DNA of 64,000 nt, taken from contig DATNID010000020.1 in the NCBI GenBank assembly GCA_035604615.1, forward strand, positions 164,708 to 228,707, given 5' to 3'. Below, piece by piece: positions 42,075 to 50,632 of this stretch; the first letter of the stretch is position 1; each line of letters opens with the position of its first letter. The stretch comes from DATJLY01 sp035604615 (GTDB lineage Bacteria; Pseudomonadota; Alphaproteobacteria; ATCC43930; CGMCC-115725). The notes beneath the pieces were generated by a model. The model searched no databases and had not been told where the DNA came from. It saw only the letters and a list, made by a program, of their open reading frames with translations. A program made the position numbers and the translations under genes.

Positions 42075-42100
42075 TACGCGACGCCCTGTGATTTGGTTCA
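42075..42100 (-). promoter_or_regulatory. RpoE (ECF11)-type promoter for rpoE-chrR
   Basis: On the minus strand TGAACC (42095-42100) and CGTA (42075-42078) are separated by 16 bases. This is close to the R. sphaeroides RpoE consensus TGATCC-N16/18-CGTAA, with one mismatch in -35. Implies autoregulation of the sigma factor. Confidence 0.75.
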
Positions 42101-42116
42101 CCCCGGGCGAGCCGGG

Positions 42117-42142
42117 TGATCCAAAGTTTTTCGCCGGACGTA
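42117..42142 (+). promoter_or_regulatory. RpoE (ECF11)-type promoter for the FAD-oxidase/DUF1365/cfa operon
   Basis: TGATCC (42117-42122) and CGTA (42139-42142) with a 16-base spacer, on the plus strand. A perfect -35 match. It points to the FAD oxidoreductase gene starting 50 bases downstream. The two divergent elements share the same spacer length and lie 17 bases apart. Confidence 0.82.
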
Positions 42143-42191
42143 GTACTCGGGTTCGACCCGAGTCTGCGGAGGGGCCCTGGCGGGTTTCGGG

Positions 42192-43532
42192 ATGATCTCG
42201 TCCTCATCGCCTCTCGCCGTTGCGGTCGTCGGCTCCGGCATTGCCGGTCTGTCCGCTTCCTGGCTTCTTCAACGACGCCACAGCGTCACGCTCTACGAAA
42301 AGGCCGCCAAACTCGGTGGCCATTGCAATACCGTAGATGTCCCAAGCCCCGACGGCAATCGCCTTGCCGTCGATACCGGCTTCATTGTCTACAATACCAC
42401 GAATTATCCCAATCTCGTGGCGCTGTTCCAGCATCTCGGAGTCGCCACCCATCCGAGCGACATGTCGTTCGCAGTGTCGCTCGACGAGGGCGGGCTCGAA
42501 TATGCCGGGACCGATCTCAGGGGCCTGTTCGCCCAGCCGTCGAACCTGCTGCGGCCGCGCTTTTGGGCCATGCTGCGCGACCTCGTACGCTTCTACCGCG
42601 CCGCCCCAGGCCTGCTGCGCCGGGCCGACGGCGACGCCATGTCGATCGGCCGCTACCTCGACGAAGGCGGCTATTCGCGGGCCTTCATCGACGACCATCT
42701 GTTGCCCATGGGCGCCGCCATCTGGTCCAGCACGGCCGCCGACATGCGGCAATATCCGGCCGCAAGCTTCATCCGCTTCTTCGAAAGCCACGGGCTGCTG
42801 CGTCTGGCGCGGCGGCCGGAATGGCGCACCGTCACGGGCGGCAGCCGCCGCTATGTAGAGCGCATCGCCGAGCCGCTGGCCGGGCATGTCCGGCTCGCCT
42901 GCCCAGTGCGCTCGATCCGGCGCCAACCCGACGGGGTGCTGGTCGAGGAGCGCGGCGGGCGCCTCACCCGCTTCGACCATGTCGTGCTCGCGACCCACGC
43001 CGACGAGGCGCTGGCGCTCCTGGCCGACCCGAGCCCGGCCGAGAGCGCGCTGCTCGGCGCCTTCCGCTATGCCAGGAACGTGGCGGTGCTTCATTCCGAC
43101 CCGCGCCTGATGCCGCGGCGGCGGCGCGCCTGGGCGAGCTGGAACTATATCGGCCGCTCCGACGGCGAACTATGCGTCAGCTACTGGATGAACCTGCTCC
43201 AGGGGCTCGACCGCGCCCGGGATTTCTTCGTCACCATCAATCCGGTACGGCCGCCGCGCGAGACGCTGGTCCATGCCAGCTTCCGCTACGAGCATCCGGG
43301 CTACGACGCGGCCGCGGTGGCGGCTCAACAACGCCTGTGGACCTTGCAGGGGGTGCGGCGTACCTGGTTCTGCGGCGCCTATTTCGGCGCCGGGTTCCAC
43401 GAGGACGGGCTGCAATCGGGCCTCGCCGCCGCCGAGGCGCTGGGCGGCGTGCGCCGGCCGTGGTCGGTCGCCAACGAATCGGGCCGCATCGTGCTGGCGC
43501 CCGAGCCTCTCTCCGCCGAGGCCGCCTCATGA
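42192..43532 (+). CDS. FAD-dependent oxidoreductase (flavin amine-oxidase-like), in cyclopropane-fatty-acid operon
   Basis: A 446-residue flavoprotein: dinucleotide-binding AVVGSGIAGLSASWLLQ near residues 10-26, and LYEKAAKLGGHCNTVDV. Homologues regularly precede DUF1365 and cfa genes in proteobacteria, and the R. sphaeroides RpoE regulon contains the same kind of genes. Its chemistry is unproven; a role in modifying unsaturated or cyclopropane fatty acids is the usual inference. The first gene after the plus-strand RpoE promoter. Its TGA overlaps the DUF1365 start (ATGA). Confidence 0.88.
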   Translation: MISSSSPLAVAVVGSGIAGLSASWLLQRRHSVTLYEKAAKLGGHCNTVDVPSPDGNRLAVDTGFIVYNTTNYPNLVALFQHLGVATHPSDMSFAVSLDEGGLEYAGTDLRGLFAQPSNLLRPRFWAMLRDLVRFYRAAPGLLRRADGDAMSIGRYLDEGGYSRAFIDDHLLPMGAAIWSSTAADMRQYPAASFIRFFESHGLLRLARRPEWRTVTGGSRRYVERIAEPLAGHVRLACPVRSIRRQPDGVLVEERGGRLTRFDHVVLATHADEALALLADPSPAESALLGAFRYARNVAVLHSDPRLMPRRRRAWASWNYIGRSDGELCVSYWMNLLQGLDRARDFFVTINPVRPPRETLVHASFRYEHPGYDAAAVAAQQRLWTLQGVRRTWFCGAYFGAGFHEDGLQSGLAAAEALGGVRRPWSVANESGRIVLAPEPLSAEAAS

Positions 43533-44305
43533 CGGGCTCGGCGATCTATTTCGGCACCGTCCTTCATCGCCGCCTACGGCCGGTGCGGCACGCGCTCTCC
43601 TATCGCGTGTTCTCGCTGCTCGTCGACATTGACGAGGTGCCGGCGCTCGCCAAGCGGCTCCGTCTCTTCTCGCACAACCGCTTCAACCTCTACAGCCTCC
43701 ACGACCGCGACCATTGCGGGCGCCGCGACGAGCCGTTGCGCCCTTACGTCGAGCGCCAGCTCGCCCGCGCCGGCATCGCGCTCGAGGGCGGCGCCATCAG
43801 GCTGCTGTGCTTCCCACGCCTGCTCGGCTACGTGTTTAACCCGATCAGCATCTATTTCTGCCATCACCGCGACGGCGACCTGCGCGCGATGGTCTACGAG
43901 GTGTCGAACACCTTCGGCGAGCATCACTCCTACCTGATCCCGGTGCGCGGCGGCGGCGAGGTGGTATCGCAAAGCTGCGCCAAGGAATTCTACGTCTCGC
44001 CTTTCATGGCGATGGAGTGCCGCTACGAGTTCCGCCTGGCCGCGCCGGGCGAACGGCTCGCGGTCTATATCCGGCAGAGCGACTCTCAAGGTCCGATCCT
44101 GCATGCGAGCCTCGAAGGCTCGCGCGCGCCTCTGAGCGACCGCACGCTCGCGCGCGCCTTCCTGCGCTATCCCCTGATGACGCTCAAGGTGATCGCCGGC
44201 ATCCACTGGGAGGCGGTCCGGCTGTGGCGCAAGGGGCTGACAATCGTGCCGCGGCCGACAGCGCCGCGCGATGCCGTGACCATCTGCGAGACCGTGGAGC
44301 CATAA
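43529..44305 (+). CDS. DUF1365 family protein
   Basis: A 258-residue cytoplasmic protein with family blocks YFGTVLHRRLRPVRHALSYR, LFSHNRFNLYSLHDRDHC, FPRLLGYVFNPISIYFCHH and TFGEHHSYLIPV. Always found with cyclopropane synthase and flavin oxidase genes but of unknown function. It starts within the stop of the oxidoreductase gene (ATGA) and is followed by cfaS after 14 bases. Confidence 0.95.
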   Translation: MTGSAIYFGTVLHRRLRPVRHALSYRVFSLLVDIDEVPALAKRLRLFSHNRFNLYSLHDRDHCGRRDEPLRPYVERQLARAGIALEGGAIRLLCFPRLLGYVFNPISIYFCHHRDGDLRAMVYEVSNTFGEHHSYLIPVRGGGEVVSQSCAKEFYVSPFMAMECRYEFRLAAPGERLAVYIRQSDSQGPILHASLEGSRAPLSDRTLARAFLRYPLMTLKVIAGIHWEAVRLWRKGLTIVPRPTAPRDAVTICETVEP

Positions 44306-44319
44306 CTTCGGATCGTATC

Positions 44320-45561
44320 ATGCCCGATCAGAATTCCGCCGACCTTGTTGCGACGCGCGCTGCCAATCCGGGGGCCGCGGAACTCGACGATCTGTGGAGC
44401 CGCGCGCTGTTGCAGCGGCTGATGCGGCTCGAGCACGGCAGGCTCACGCTGCTGACGCCGGGAAACTCGGCGCTCGCGTTCGGGCCCGCCGGCGCCGAGC
44501 CGTCGGTCAGCGTCGCCGTCCACGCCGCGCGGGTCGCCCGCCGCGTCATCCTGGGCGGCACCATCGGCTTCGCCGAGTCCTACATGGACGGCGAGTGGGA
44601 CTGCCCCGACCTGGTCAGCCTCATCGTGCTGGCGATCGCCAACGAGCGCGCATTGGGATTCGACAACGACGGTCATGTCGTGCTGCGCCTCATCGAGCGC
44701 GTGCGCCACGCTTTCCGCCGCAACACGCGGCGCGGCAGCGCGCGCAACATCACCTATCACTACGACCTAGGCAACGCGTTCTATGCCGCCTGGCTCGATC
44801 CCGGCATGACCTATTCGTCGGCGCTGTTCGAGGGCAGCGGCGACGACCTCGAGACGGCGCAGCGCCGCAAATACGCCAAGGTCGCGGAGCTGCTCGATCT
44901 TGCGCCGGGACAGAGCGTGCTCGAGATCGGCTGCGGCTGGGGCGGGTTCGCCGAGTTCGCGGCCGAGGCGCATGCGTGCCGCGTCACCGGCCTTACGCTC
45001 TCGCACGAGCAGCGCGATTATGCGATCGAGCGGCTCGCCCGCGCCGGCCATTCCGCGCGGGTCGAGATCAGGCTCCAGGACTACCGCGACGCCCAAGGGC
45101 GCTATGACCGCATCGCCTCGATCGAGATGATCGAGGCGGTGGGGGCGCAGCATTGGGGGACATATTTCGCGCGCCTCCGCGAGCTGCTGAAGCCGGGCGG
45201 TAGCGCAGTGCTGCAAGCCATCACCATCGCCGACCAGCGCTTCGACAGCTACCGGCGTTGTCCCGATTTCATCCAGCGCTACATCTTTCCGGGCGGGATG
45301 CTGCCGTCGCCGTCGGTGCTGCGCAAGGAGACGGCGCGCGCCGGCTTCGCGTTGATCGAGGGGCCGCGCTTCTCGTCGTCCTATGCCCGGACATTGGCGC
45401 TGTGGCAGGAGCGGTTCCAGGCGGCATGGCCGGCGATTTCCGGGTTGGGCTTCGACCGCAGCTTCAAGCGCATGTGGGAATACTACCTCGCCTATTGCGA
45501 GGCGGGCTTCCGCGCCGGCACCTTGGATGTCGGCCTTTACCGCCTCGAGCGGCGCGGATGA
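44320..45561 (+). CDS. cfa: Cyclopropane-fatty-acyl-phospholipid synthase family methyltransferase
   Basis: A 413-residue SAM-dependent enzyme that methylenates or methylates cis double bonds in membrane phospholipids. The N-terminal lipid-binding part contains GGTIGFAESYMDGEWDCPDL; the catalytic domain contains NITYHYDLGNAFYAAWLD, SAM motif VLEIGCGWGGF (about 200-210) and IASIEMIEAVG, and the C-terminal RRCPDFIQRYIFPGGMLPS. All standard elements are present. In R. sphaeroides the RpoE-regulated homologue makes furan fatty-acid precursors protecting against singlet oxygen. Its TGA overlaps the following symporter start (ATGA). Confidence 0.94.
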   Translation: MPDQNSADLVATRAANPGAAELDDLWSRALLQRLMRLEHGRLTLLTPGNSALAFGPAGAEPSVSVAVHAARVARRVILGGTIGFAESYMDGEWDCPDLVSLIVLAIANERALGFDNDGHVVLRLIERVRHAFRRNTRRGSARNITYHYDLGNAFYAAWLDPGMTYSSALFEGSGDDLETAQRRKYAKVAELLDLAPGQSVLEIGCGWGGFAEFAAEAHACRVTGLTLSHEQRDYAIERLARAGHSARVEIRLQDYRDAQGRYDRIASIEMIEAVGAQHWGTYFARLRELLKPGGSAVLQAITIADQRFDSYRRCPDFIQRYIFPGGMLPSPSVLRKETARAGFALIEGPRFSSSYARTLALWQERFQAAWPAISGLGFDRSFKRMWEYYLAYCEAGFRAGTLDVGLYRLERRG

Positions 45562-46898
45562 GCGAACCGCGCCTGCGCTTCACGCGGGCGCTTGCCTATG
45601 CCGCTCCGGGCTTCGCGCTGGCCATTCCGCTGGTGCCGGTGTTCACCTTCCTGCCGACGCTCTACGCCCGCGATTTGGGGCTCGGCCTCGCACGCACCGG
45701 CTCGATCCTGTTCGCCGCCCGCGTCATCGATTTCGTGCTCGACCCGCTGATCGGCCTCGGCAGCGACCGGATCAAGACCCCGATCGGAAGGCGCAAGCCG
45801 TGGATCATGGCGGGTGCGCTGTGCGCCGGGGCGGCGCTTGTCGCCTTGTTCGCGCCGCCGCAAGGGGCGGGCGGGTGGTATCTGTTCCTGTGGCTGGCGC
45901 TCCTCTATTTCGGCTTCACCGCGGTACAGGTGCCCTACGTCGCGTGGGGCGCCGAGCTGGTGCCGGACTATCATGAGCGCACCCGCATCGCCGGCTTGCG
46001 CGAGGGGCTGACGCTCGCGGGCATCGTCACCACCGGCGCACTGCCGGTCGCGATCGCGCTCGCGGGGATGCCCGAGCGCAACGGCATGGAAGCGATCGCG
46101 TGGCTCGCGATCCTGTGCGGGGGACCGAGCATCGCGCTGCTCCTGTGGTGCGTGCCCGAAGGGACGATCCTCACGCCAGTACGGCGGCACGCAATCAATT
46201 TGCGCGCCATCGCCGCCAACCGGCCGTTCGTGCGCCTGTTCTGCGCCTGGTTCGTCAACGGGCTCGCGACCGGGCTGCCGGCGGCGCTGTTCCTGCTCTA
46301 TCTCCAGCACGGGCTGCAGGCCGGGCAGACCGCGCGCGGGGTGATGATCTTCGCCTATTTCGCCGCCGGGTGCGGCGCCATTCCGGTGTGGCTCGTGCTC
46401 AGCCGGCGCTTCGGCAAGCATCGCGTGTGGTGCGGCGCGATGTGCATGGCGATGGCGGCCTTCGTGTGGGTCCCGCTGTTGCGGCCGGGCGACGAGGTGG
46501 CGTTCCTCGTCATCTGCCTCGTCACTGGCGCGGCCCTGGGCGCCGATCTCGCGCTGCCGCCGGCGATGCAGGCCGACGTCGTCGATCTCGACCAGCTGCG
46601 CACCGGCGAGGCGCGCGCCGGGTTCTATTTCGCGATCTGGGGCATGGGGACGAAGCTCGCGCTCGGCTCGGCCGCGGGCGGGGCGTTCCTGGCGCTCGAC
46701 GCGGTCGGGTTCGATCCCGCCCGCAGCAACGGTCGGGCGGCGTTGTTCGCGCTCGCCGCGATCTATGCGCTGGCGCCGGTCGTGCTCAAGGGCTGTGCCG
46801 TCGCACTGGTGTGGAATTATCCGCTCGACGCGCGGCGCCACGCCATCATCCGCCGCCGCCTCGACCGCCGCGCCCTCACCGCCCAGTCGTCCGCCTGA
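45558..46898 (+). CDS. GPH (glycoside-pentoside-hexuronide) family cation symporter, MFS
   Basis: A 446-residue integral membrane protein with about 12 hydrophobic segments, the cytoplasmic loop DRIKTPIGRRKPWIMAGA and LYFGFTAVQVPYVAWGAEL typical of MelB-like GPH transporters. Comparable genes sit in the RpoE regulon of R. sphaeroides. Substrate unknown, perhaps a lipid-related compound given the operon. ATGA overlap with cfa upstream. It ends 22 bases into the convergent SDR gene. Confidence 0.9.
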   Translation: MSEPRLRFTRALAYAAPGFALAIPLVPVFTFLPTLYARDLGLGLARTGSILFAARVIDFVLDPLIGLGSDRIKTPIGRRKPWIMAGALCAGAALVALFAPPQGAGGWYLFLWLALLYFGFTAVQVPYVAWGAELVPDYHERTRIAGLREGLTLAGIVTTGALPVAIALAGMPERNGMEAIAWLAILCGGPSIALLLWCVPEGTILTPVRRHAINLRAIAANRPFVRLFCAWFVNGLATGLPAALFLLYLQHGLQAGQTARGVMIFAYFAAGCGAIPVWLVLSRRFGKHRVWCGAMCMAMAAFVWVPLLRPGDEVAFLVICLVTGAALGADLALPPAMQADVVDLDQLRTGEARAGFYFAIWGMGTKLALGSAAGGAFLALDAVGFDPARSNGRAALFALAAIYALAPVVLKGCAVALVWNYPLDARRHAIIRRRLDRRALTAQSSA

Positions 46899-47625
46899 CC
46901 AGGCGGAAATAGAGCCCGTAGGGCAGCATGCGGGCGAGCTTCACCATGAAGGTGAAGCGGCGCGGAAAGGTGATCTCGAACGAACCCTTGTCGAGGCCGG
47001 CGACGATGCGCCTGGCCGCGTCCTCCGCCTCCATCAGGAATGGCATGGGAAAGCGGTTGCGGTCGGTGAGGGGCGTGCGCACGAAGCCGGGATTGATGAC
47101 GCTGATGCTGACGCCGTGGCGGTCGAGATCGAGCTTCAGGGCCTCGCACAGATTGATGAGCGCCGCCTTGGTCGGCCCGTAGGCCGCCGCCTGCGGCAAG
47201 CCGCGATAGCCTGCGACGGACGACACCACCGCGATCTGCCCGGCGCGCCGCGCGATGAAACGCGGCAGCACCGCGGCGATGCCGTTGACCGCGCCCAGGT
47301 AGTTGATCTCCATGAGGCGGCGGAAGGGGACGGGATCGAAATTCTCGACCGCGACCGGCTCGTGCGTCCCGGCGTTGAAGACGGCGAGGTCGAGCGGGCC
47401 GGTCGCCGCCTCGATCGCTTCCGCAGTTCGCGCCATTGCAGCCGCGTCGGTCACGTCGACCGGATAGGGCGCGATCCGTCCCGGCGCGGCCTCGGCGGCG
47501 AGCCGGTCGAGCGCGTCGCCGCGGCGCGCGCTGACTGCGACATTGGTGCCCGCGCGCGCCAGCTCGAGCGCGAGGGCGCGGCCGATCCCGCTGCTCGCGC
47601 CGGTGATCCAGGCGCTGCGTCTCAC
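46876..47625 (-). CDS. Short-chain dehydrogenase/reductase
   Basis: A 249-residue NAD(P)-dependent oxidoreductase: cofactor motif WITGASSGIGRALALELA, DLAVFNAGTHEP, catalytic Ser-Tyr-Lys with VVSSVAGYRGLPQAAAYGPTK (YxxxK), and INPGFVRTPLT. It has a C-terminal extension (FPRRFTFMVKLARMLPYGLY) like that of SDRs in lipid or RpoE regulons. The GTG at 47623-47625 overlaps the stop of the DUF6134-like gene (GTGA). Converges on the symporter gene. Confidence 0.9.
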   Translation of the reverse strand: MRRSAWITGASSGIGRALALELARAGTNVAVSARRGDALDRLAAEAAPGRIAPYPVDVTDAAAMARTAEAIEAATGPLDLAVFNAGTHEPVAVENFDPVPFRRLMEINYLGAVNGIAAVLPRFIARRAGQIAVVSSVAGYRGLPQAAAYGPTKAALINLCEALKLDLDRHGVSISVINPGFVRTPLTDRNRFPMPFLMEAEDAARRIVAGLDKGSFEITFPRRFTFMVKLARMLPYGLYFRLVRRTTGR

Positions 47626-48299
47626 GGCGGCGCCATGCAGCTCTTGCACACATAGTCGATGAGCGTGCCGTCGGTGCCGGCGAAGTTGAGCTTGAGCCAA
47701 TGGCCCTCGGCGTCGTACCAGCTCTCGGCCTTGATATCGCCGGTATAGTGGTAATGCGTCGCCTGGCGCTGCGCGGCGCCGACCGGGACCGTTTCCTGGC
47801 CCACCGGCACGAGCTTGACCTGGTCGACCTTGCCGTTGAGCGTGTTGAGCAAGCGCACGGCCGCGATCACCTGCGCGTTCCAATGGGTCGAGGGCAGGAG
47901 CGGCAGGGTCGCGACCTCATGCGTCTTGGGGCCGGCGATGGCGAGCTTGCCGTTATCCTCCTTCGCCTCGACCTTCGACACGGTGCCGTCGTCGTCGACG
48001 GTCGAGGAAAGTTGGTCGAGCTTGCCGTCGCGCCAGGTTTCCGCCGACTGGTACTTGTAGCGATAGACCGGCACGCCGAGGAGCCTGATCACGACGTCGA
48101 ACAGCGATTTCACCACCAGCGCGCCGTTCTCGCTCGCGAAGGTGACGTGGTGCTGGCCGATCTCGGCGCCCGACCGCCACACCGAGAACACCATCTCGTT
48201 GCCGTAGAGCTTGAACGGATCGGGCGGCGCGTCGGCCGCGGCGCGGCCGGCAGCAAGGGATACCAGAAAGGTTAGGACGAGACGGGCGGACCGGACCAT
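47622..48299 (-). CDS. DUF6134-family exported protein
   Basis: A 225-residue protein with a signal peptide (ARLVLTFLVSLAAGRAAA, about residues 5-22) and a mature part reading GNEMVFSVWRSGAEIGQHHV, KYQSAETWRDGKLDQLSS and HYHYTGDIKAESWYDAEG, seen in beta-barrel-like periplasmic proteins once grouped with DUF3108. Function unknown. Coupled to the SDR gene. The ATG at 48297-48299 begins MVRSARLVL; longer starts run into the palindromic repeat at 48344 and are rejected. Confidence 0.75.
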   Translation of the reverse strand: MVRSARLVLTFLVSLAAGRAAADAPPDPFKLYGNEMVFSVWRSGAEIGQHHVTFASENGALVVKSLFDVVIRLLGVPVYRYKYQSAETWRDGKLDQLSSTVDDDGTVSKVEAKEDNGKLAIAGPKTHEVATLPLLPSTHWNAQVIAAVRLLNTLNGKVDQVKLVPVGQETVPVGAAQRQATHYHYTGDIKAESWYDAEGHWLKLNFAGTDGTLIDYVCKSCMAPP

Positions 48300-48343
48300 A
48301 TGACCGTTGATACGAGCGGCCCGCCCAAGCTGCAATGGCATCC

Positions 48344-48439
48344 TGCGTCCTTCGACTATGCTCAGGATGAGGAAATTTCTTTGTGGCATAAAGAACGGTC
48401 CTTATCCTGAGCGGAGCGAAGCGTAGTCGAAGGACGCAC
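48344..48439. repeat. Palindromic intergenic repeat, copy 2
   Basis: A 96-base element homologous to that at 29699-29794 over arms and loop: TGCGTCCTTCGACTATGCTC and on to AGGATGAGGA, with the mirrored TCCTTATCCTGAGCGGAGCG and on to AGTCGAAGGACGCAC. It lies between divergent genes, close to the start of the DUF6134-like gene. Confidence 0.9.
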
Positions 48440-48587
48440 GGCGGAAATCCAGGCAACTGCGCAAGCCCGCCCCGATCAAGGGATTTGAAACGCATTGACG
48501 CCAAACTTCGCGCGAAGACACTGGTCCGGGGCGCGGCTTGTTCCGTATCCTGGCACCGGAGCGTCGGATCGAATCAGGGCGAAAACG

Positions 48588-49433
48588 ATGCGGTTGTGGG
48601 GCCTCATTTTGGCGCTGCCTTGTCTTCTCGCCGGCTGTTCGACATCCGATCTCGTCAATGCGTTCGCGCCGCGCGACGATTTCCGCCTCGTCGCCGGCCT
48701 CGCCTATGGCGACAATCCGCGCCAGACGCTGGATCTCTACCTGCCGGTCGGCGCCCAGGGAAAACGGCCCGTCGTGGTGTTTTTCTATGGCGGCAACTGG
48801 GACAGCGGGCACAAGGAGGACTATCTCTTTCTCGGCGAGGCGCTGGCCTCGCGCGGCTTTATCGTCGTCGTGCCGGACTATCGGATCTATCCCGAAATCC
48901 GCTATCCGGCCTTCCTCGCGGACGGGGCGGACGCGGTGCGCTGGACCTGGTCGCACATCGCCGAGCAGGGCGGCGATCCGGCGCACGTGAGCCTGATGGG
49001 TCATTCGGCCGGCGCCTACAATGCGATGATGCTGGCGCTCGATCCCAAATGGCTGGGCGATGCGCGCCAGCGCATCGCCAGCGTGGTCGGACTCGCCGGC
49101 CCCTATGATTTCCTGCCGCTGGTCGATCCGACGCTCAAGATCATCTTCGCTACCGAACCCGACCTGCCGCGCACCCAGCCCATCGCTTACGTCGACGGCG
49201 CCGCGCCGCCGGTGCTGCTGGTCTCCGGCCGGCTCGACACGATCGTGAGCCCCGGCAACGTCACGCGCCTCGCCGCGCGCATCCGCGAGCATGGCGGCCG
49301 GGTGGAAACGGAGTTCTATTCGCTCCTGGGCCACATCACGCTCATTGGCTCGTTCGCGCGGCCGCTGCGCTTCGTGACGCCGGTGCTCGATGACGTGACG
49401 CGCTTCCTCGAGGCGCCGTACCCCGCGACTTGA
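48588..49433 (+). CDS. Alpha/beta hydrolase (esterase, BD-FAE/PHB-depolymerase-like), probable lipoprotein
   Basis: A 281-residue hydrolase. The N-terminal signal LWGLILALPCLLAGCSTSD ends in a lipobox (LLAGC), so membrane anchoring is likely. Catalytic parts: oxyanion VVVFFYGGNWDSGHKED, nucleophile LMGHSAGAYNAM, acid LLVSGRLDTIVSPGN and histidine YSLLGHITLIGS. The ATG at 48588 follows GGGCGAAAACG. Independent of its neighbours: divergent from the DUF6134 gene and followed after 52 bases by the MetE-like gene. Confidence 0.85.
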   Translation: MRLWGLILALPCLLAGCSTSDLVNAFAPRDDFRLVAGLAYGDNPRQTLDLYLPVGAQGKRPVVVFFYGGNWDSGHKEDYLFLGEALASRGFIVVVPDYRIYPEIRYPAFLADGADAVRWTWSHIAEQGGDPAHVSLMGHSAGAYNAMMLALDPKWLGDARQRIASVVGLAGPYDFLPLVDPTLKIIFATEPDLPRTQPIAYVDGAAPPVLLVSGRLDTIVSPGNVTRLAARIREHGGRVETEFYSLLGHITLIGSFARPLRFVTPVLDDVTRFLEAPYPAT

Positions 49434-49485
49434 GCACGGCCGGCATCTATGCCTTGATGGCGGCAGCGATGCCAGGGAGACGCGC

Positions 49486-50619
49486 ATGTCGCAACGGACC
49501 AGCCCGCCCTACCGCGCCGAGCATGTCGGCAGCCTGCTGCGCCCGCCCGAGGTGGTGAAGGCGCGCGCGGATTGTGCCGCCGGGCGGATCACGCCCGCGC
49601 AGCTTCGCGCGGTCGAGGACACGGCGATCCGCGCGGCGGTGAAGATGCAGGAGGATCTGGGCCTCCAATCCGTCACCGACGGCGAGATGCGCCGGCGCTC
49701 GTGGCACATGGACTTCTATTACCAGATCGGCGGCCTCGCCAAGGTCGACGAGGTGGTGCAGGTGCCATTCAAGAACGAGGACGGCGATCTCGCCTTCGCC
49801 GTCGAGAGCGTGAAGGTCATGGGCAGGCTGAAGCTGGACAAGACCATCTTCGGCGAGGATTTCGCGTTCCTCAAATCCATCGCCAAGGCGACGCCCCGGC
49901 TCACCATCCCGTCGCCCTCGGTGATGCACCGCCGCGGCGGCCACCTGCTCGACCGCAAGGCCTTTCCCGGCATCGAGAAGCTCTATCCCGACTTCGCGCC
50001 GTTCTGGCGCGACCTCGGCGCCGTCTATGCCGACGAGGTGGCACGGCTCGGCGCCCTGGGCTGCACCTACCTCCAGATCGACGACACGAGCTGGGCCAGC
50101 CTGTGCGATCCGCAGCAGCGTGCACAGATGTCTCAGTCGGGCAGCGACGGCGAGAAGGTCCATCTCACCTATATCAATGTCATCAACGACGCGCTGAAGG
50201 CGAAGCCGCCCGGCATGACGGTGGTGACGCACACCTGCCGCGGCAATTACCGCTCGTCCTGGATCGCCGCCGGCGGCTACGACTTCATCGCCGAGGCGCT
50301 GTTCAGCACGCTCGCGGTGGACGGGTTCTTCCTCGAATACGACGACCAGCGCTCGGGCGGCTTCGAGCCGCTGCGCTTCGTGCCCAAGGGCAAGATGGTG
50401 GTGCTCGGCCTCGTCACCAGCAAGAAGGGCGCGCTCGAGAGCAAGGACGCGTTACGGCGCCGCATCGACGAGGCCGCGAAATACGTGCCGCTCGACCAGC
50501 TGTGTCTCTCGCCGCAATGCGGCTTCTCCTCGACGCTCGAGGGCAATTTGCTGACGCCCGATGAGCAATGGGCCAAGATCCGCCTCGTGGTCGAGACCGC
50601 GCGCGCCGTGTGGGGCTGA
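49486..50619 (+). CDS. MetE-like (cobalamin-independent methionine synthase family) protein
   Basis: A 377-residue protein corresponding to the C-terminal catalytic half of MetE: HVGSLLRPPEVVKARADCAAG, VTDGEMRRRSWHMDFYY, QIDDTSWASLCDP, VVTHTCRGNYR (His and Cys zinc ligands) and LCLSPQCGFSSTLEG (final Cys ligand). True MetE is about 750 residues, so this is the short stand-alone type, often a methyltransferase of unknown methyl donor. GGGAGACGCGC precedes the ATG. It converges on the TonB receptor with 13 bases between stops. Confidence 0.88.
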   Translation: MSQRTSPPYRAEHVGSLLRPPEVVKARADCAAGRITPAQLRAVEDTAIRAAVKMQEDLGLQSVTDGEMRRRSWHMDFYYQIGGLAKVDEVVQVPFKNEDGDLAFAVESVKVMGRLKLDKTIFGEDFAFLKSIAKATPRLTIPSPSVMHRRGGHLLDRKAFPGIEKLYPDFAPFWRDLGAVYADEVARLGALGCTYLQIDDTSWASLCDPQQRAQMSQSGSDGEKVHLTYINVINDALKAKPPGMTVVTHTCRGNYRSSWIAAGGYDFIAEALFSTLAVDGFFLEYDDQRSGGFEPLRFVPKGKMVVLGLVTSKKGALESKDALRRRIDEAAKYVPLDQLCLSPQCGFSSTLEGNLLTPDEQWAKIRLVVETARAVWG

Positions 50620-50632
50620 ACGCCGCGCTGCG

